A stretch of DNA of 64,000 nt from Salipiger marinus (GTDB taxonomy: Bacteria > Pseudomonadota > Alphaproteobacteria > Rhodobacterales > Rhodobacteraceae). The stretch covers positions 1-64,000 of the forward strand of contig NZ_FNEJ01000009.1 of NCBI RefSeq assembly GCF_900100085.1, read 5' to 3'. Of the stretch, positions 61,416 through 64,000 are shown piece after piece. Every line of letters begins with the position of its first letter. The stretch's first letter is position 1. A program made the translations under genes and the position numbers. The notes below the pieces were generated by a model, which was not told the DNA's origin, did no database searches, and saw nothing but the letters and a program-made list of their open reading frames with translations.

Positions 61416-62129
61416 ATGGAAAAGCGTCACGAACAGATTTTGGCCAAATGCCTGTCGATCGATCTTGAAGTGGATCCCGGCAAGGCAAAGGTATTTGCCA
61501 TTGCGGCGGTGCGCCATGATGACCGTCCGGCGCTGAAATCCACCGGGCATCTGACCGGGCCGTTTCTGGATGATCTGGAGACTCAGATTGGCGATGTGGC
61601 TTATCCGATTGGCCACAACATTCTCGGCCATGATCTTCAGCACCTGATTGCCGCGCGGCCACGGCTTGCCCAGATCCTGCAGGCGCCAATTGATACGCTG
61701 TGGCTGAACCCGCTCGCCTTTCCGCGCAATCCCTATCACCATCTGGTCAAGCATTATCAGGACGGTCGTCTGGCGGCAGGGCATGTGAATGACCCCGAGC
61801 TTGACGCGCGCCTTGTCTTCGGGGTGCTGGCAAACCAGCTTGATGCCTTGGCGACACTGGCCGCAGATGCGCCGGACGTGCTTGCGGCCTATCACTACCT
61901 GACCACGCGCATGGACCATGCGGGCGGGTTCGAGGCCGTCTTCCGCTATCTGCGCGGGCAGCCTTGTCCCGGTTTCGACGAGGCAGGAGCGGCGATCCGG
62001 CGCATGCTGCAGGGCCGCGCCTGTGAAAAGCGGGTGGAACAGACGCTGACCCGGCTGAGCAGCCCGCAGAATGGCTGGCCGATGGCCTATGCGCTGTCTG
62101 GATCACCGTGGCGGGCGGGGATTCCGTGA
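61416..62129 (+). CDS. DEDD-type 3'-5' exonuclease domain protein (possible N-terminal part of a split exonuclease-helicase)
   Basis: A 237-residue protein with the RNase H-like exonuclease motifs: Exo I CLSIDLEVDPGKAKVFAIAA (Asp16, Glu18), Exo II YPIGHNILGHDLQHL (Asp73) and Exo III HVNDPELDARLVFGVL (Asp126/Asp130). It probably degrades DNA 3' to 5'. The frame ends in NGWPMAYAL then an apparently garbled SGSPWRAGIP. In the next frame the text before ATG 62129 continues sensibly as WITVAGGDSVMPPWV, so the gene looks frame-shifted relative to a longer exonuclease-RecQ protein. The upstream region has lower GC than its neighbours. Confidence 0.8.
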   Translation: MEKRHEQILAKCLSIDLEVDPGKAKVFAIAAVRHDDRPALKSTGHLTGPFLDDLETQIGDVAYPIGHNILGHDLQHLIAARPRLAQILQAPIDTLWLNPLAFPRNPYHHLVKHYQDGRLAAGHVNDPELDARLVFGVLANQLDALATLAADAPDVLAAYHYLTTRMDHAGGFEAVFRYLRGQPCPGFDEAGAAIRRMLQGRACEKRVEQTLTRLSSPQNGWPMAYALSGSPWRAGIP

Positions 62130-64000
62130 TGCCGCCATGGGTCCGGGCGCAGTTCCGCGAAGCCTCGCTGATCGTGAGGCACCTGCGCGACACGTCCTGC
62201 AAGGATCCCGGCTGCGGCTGGTGCGCAGAGCAGAACGATCCGGTCAGGGCGCTGGAAAAATGGTTCGGCTTTCCAGGCTTCCGCCCCAAACCGGTCGATC
62301 CCGAGGGCAGGCCCCTGCAGGAACGCATCGTCGACGAGGCCATGTCGGGCCGCAGCCTGCTGGGCATCCTGCCGACGGGCACCGGCAAGTCGCTATGCTA
62401 TCAGGTGCCGGCGCTGTCGCGGTTCCACAAGACCGGCGCGCTGACCGTTGTCATCTCGCCGCTTGTCGCGCTGATGGCGGATCAGGTGCAGGGCATGGAG
62501 CGGGCGGGCATTTCCTGCTCGGTCACGATCAACGGCATGATGTCCATGCCGGAACGTCAGGCCGCCTTGGACAAGGTCCGGCTTGGCGATGCCGGGATCC
62601 TGATCATTTCTCCCGAACAGCTCCGAAGCACGTCGATCCGCAGCGTTCTGGCGCAGCGCGAGGTCGGGCTGTGGGCGATTGACGAGGCGCATTGCGTCTC
62701 GAAATGGGGCCATGATTTCAGGCCGGATTACCGGTATCTGGGCCGTTTCATCAAGGAATTCTCCGGCGATCAGGATCCGGCGCCGGTCATCTGCCTGACG
62801 GCCACCGCCAAGCCCGAGGTGGTGAGCGACATCCTTGCGCATTTCCAGCAGCGGGCAGGCATCGACCTGCTGCCGCTTGACGGAGGCGCCACGCGGACGA
62901 ACCTTGCCTTTGATGTCCGCCCGACGACCAAGAACAGCAAGCTGTCGGATGTGCTGACCGTCATCAGCGAGCATCTGCCCGCCGAGGGACGGTCGGGGGC
63001 GGTTGTCTACTGCGCCACCCGCAAGGAGACGGAGCGTGTGGCCGATTTCCTGAAATCCCAAGGGCTTGATGCCGCGCATTTCCATGCCGGGCTGGGGGCG
63101 GATGACAAGCAGGTGGTGCAGGAGCGGTTCAGGGTCGGCGAGCTGCGGGTGATTGCCGCCACCAACGCGTTTGGCATGGGGATCGACAAGCCCGACATCC
63201 GGCTTGTCGTGCATGCCGATATCCCCGGATCGCTCGAGAATTACCTGCAGGAGGCCGGGCGCGCGGGCCGGGACAGGGAGGATGCGCATTGCGTGCTGCT
63301 TTTTGCCGCCGATGACGTGGAGCGCCAGTTCCGCCTGACCGCCAGTTCGCGGCTGGCCCGCCACGAGATCGGCGCCATCCTGAAGGCGCTGCGGCGGATC
63401 GACGAGCGGACAAAGAAAACCGGCAAGGTCGTGGCCACCTCCGGCGAGATCGTGCGGTCCGAGAAGGATCAGGAGTTCGAACGCGACAGCGCGACCGACG
63501 ACACCCGGGTGAAGACGGCGGTTTCCTGGCTTGAAGAGGCGCATCTGGTGTCGCGCGAGGAAAACCGCGTGCAGATCTTTCCGTCCTCGCTGCGGGTGCG
63601 CACGCTGGAGGAGGCAAAGGCGGTGCTTGCGGCGGCGGATCTGACGCAGGCGCATCGCAGGCAGCTGCTTGGCATCGTGGAGCATCTGATGTCGGCCCCG
63701 CCGGACGAGGGCATCTCGACGGACGAGCTTTGCGGCGTGTCCGGCCTGTTGCCCGGCGCGCTGCCCAAGGCCATGGCGAGTCTGGAACGGCTCGGCATCG
63801 CGCGCAATGACATGGCGATGACGGTGTTTGTTCATGTGGGCGTGGCCAATGCCTCGTCGCAGCGGCTGACGCAGGCCTCCGCGCTGGAGGCCGACCTGAT
63901 CGGCCTGATGCAGGATCTGGCGCCGGATGCAGATGACCGGACGCCGCTGCCGCTGAACCTTGCCGAGACCTGCCAGCGCCTGCGCGACCGGGACCACCCC
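62129..64000 (+). CDS. RecQ-type ATP-dependent DNA helicase (3' end outside window)
   Basis: An open frame from ATG 62129 (overlapping the exonuclease TGA by one base) to the window edge, at least 624 codons. It starts MPPWVRAQFREASLIVRHLR, has a cysteine cluster (SCKDPGCGWCAEQ, about 27-39), Walker A ILPTGTGKSLCYQVPAL, DEAH box AIDEAHCVSKWGHDFRPDY, VVYCATRKETERV and motif VI YLQEAGRAGRD. The usual RecQ zinc and HRDC modules are not obvious after motif VI. It would unwind 3'-overhang DNA with ATP. It appears coupled to, or once fused with, the exonuclease just upstream. Confidence 0.9.
   Translation, partial: MPPWVRAQFREASLIVRHLRDTSCKDPGCGWCAEQNDPVRALEKWFGFPGFRPKPVDPEGRPLQERIVDEAMSGRSLLGILPTGTGKSLCYQVPALSRFHKTGALTVVISPLVALMADQVQGMERAGISCSVTINGMMSMPERQAALDKVRLGDAGILIISPEQLRSTSIRSVLAQREVGLWAIDEAHCVSKWGHDFRPDYRYLGRFIKEFSGDQDPAPVICLTATAKPEVVSDILAHFQQRAGIDLLPLDGGATRTNLAFDVRPTTKNSKLSDVLTVISEHLPAEGRSGAVVYCATRKETERVADFLKSQGLDAAHFHAGLGADDKQVVQERFRVGELRVIAATNAFGMGIDKPDIRLVVHADIPGSLENYLQEAGRAGRDREDAHCVLLFAADDVERQFRLTASSRLARHEIGAILKALRRIDERTKKTGKVVATSGEIVRSEKDQEFERDSATDDTRVKTAVSWLEEAHLVSREENRVQIFPSSLRVRTLEEAKAVLAAADLTQAHRRQLLGIVEHLMSAPPDEGISTDELCGVSGLLPGALPKAMASLERLGIARNDMAMTVFVHVGVANASSQRLTQASALEADLIGLMQDLAPDADDRTPLPLNLAETCQRLRDRDHP

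Noticed and set aside
1-64000. tRNA or rRNA genes
   Set aside because: No cloverleaf-like segment with a GTTCGANTC-type T arm, and no rRNA sequence, was noticed; a covariance search would be decisive.

Overview
The window is a 64 kb piece of a high-GC alphaproteobacterial chromosome, most likely Rhodobacterales (Paracoccaceae: Rhodobacter/Paracoccus/Gemmobacter-like). Supporting signs are the dcw order ftsW-murG-murC-DUF2484-murB-ddl-ftsQ-ftsA-ftsZ-lpxC-bamD-recN with a DUF2484 membrane protein between murC and murB, ftsY next to mgtC and ispZ, a TAXI-type TRAP transporter, and short GC-rich extragenic hairpin elements. The genus cannot be fixed from sequence reading alone.

Layout. (1) 1-2870 is an accessory patch of visibly lower GC: the end of an IS element, an orphan 177-residue protein and a lone ClpP-fold serine-protease-like gene flanked by two diverged copies of an extragenic repeat. 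(2) 2871-11090, all on the minus strand: a DctB-like kinase and DctD-like regulator, a TAXI TRAP transporter (binding protein plus fused permease) and an AarF/UbiB kinase-like protein. (3) 11091-14600: a 34-residue membrane microprotein, manganese catalase, a ParB/Srx-like unknown and a YhiN-type flavoprotein. (4) 14615-28860: the cell-wall and division cluster, followed by lpxC, bamD and recN. (5) 28920-36230: a YmdB-type phosphoesterase, two transporters, YebC, and two alpha/beta hydrolases flanking a SnoaL-like protein; one hydrolase has lost its nucleophile. (6) 36265-43042: RNase P RNA, rpmG, a HIT protein, pabB-pabC, a Bax-inhibitor-1 protein, DUF1127, a LysR regulator and a quinone reductase. 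(7) 43057-51170: a perfect 165-bp tandem duplication before an HTH regulator, then hisN, two purine deaminases around two CAP-domain proteins, mgtE, formyl-THF cyclo-ligase and dps. (8) 51228-61250: purD and xseA between inverted copies of an extragenic element, a 12-bp tandem array that supplies the stop codon of an alkane-monooxygenase-like gene, a lytic transglycosylase, ftsY, mgtC, ispZ and an MFS symporter. (9) 61416-64000: a DEDD exonuclease and a RecQ-type helicase that look like one gene interrupted by a frameshift; the helicase runs off the window.

Functionally the core is envelope biogenesis and division: MurG, MurC, MurB and Ddl make and export precursors, FtsW/Q/A/Z build the septum, LpxC and BamD serve the outer membrane, and FtsY targets membrane proteins. 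Around it sit purine salvage/degradation, folate, oxidative-stress (Mn-catalase, Dps, DUF1127) and uptake functions. The unusual material is in the left accessory patch, the repeats at 43.1 and 55.0 kb, the nucleophile-less hydrolase at 35.5 kb and the split exonuclease-helicase at the right end.
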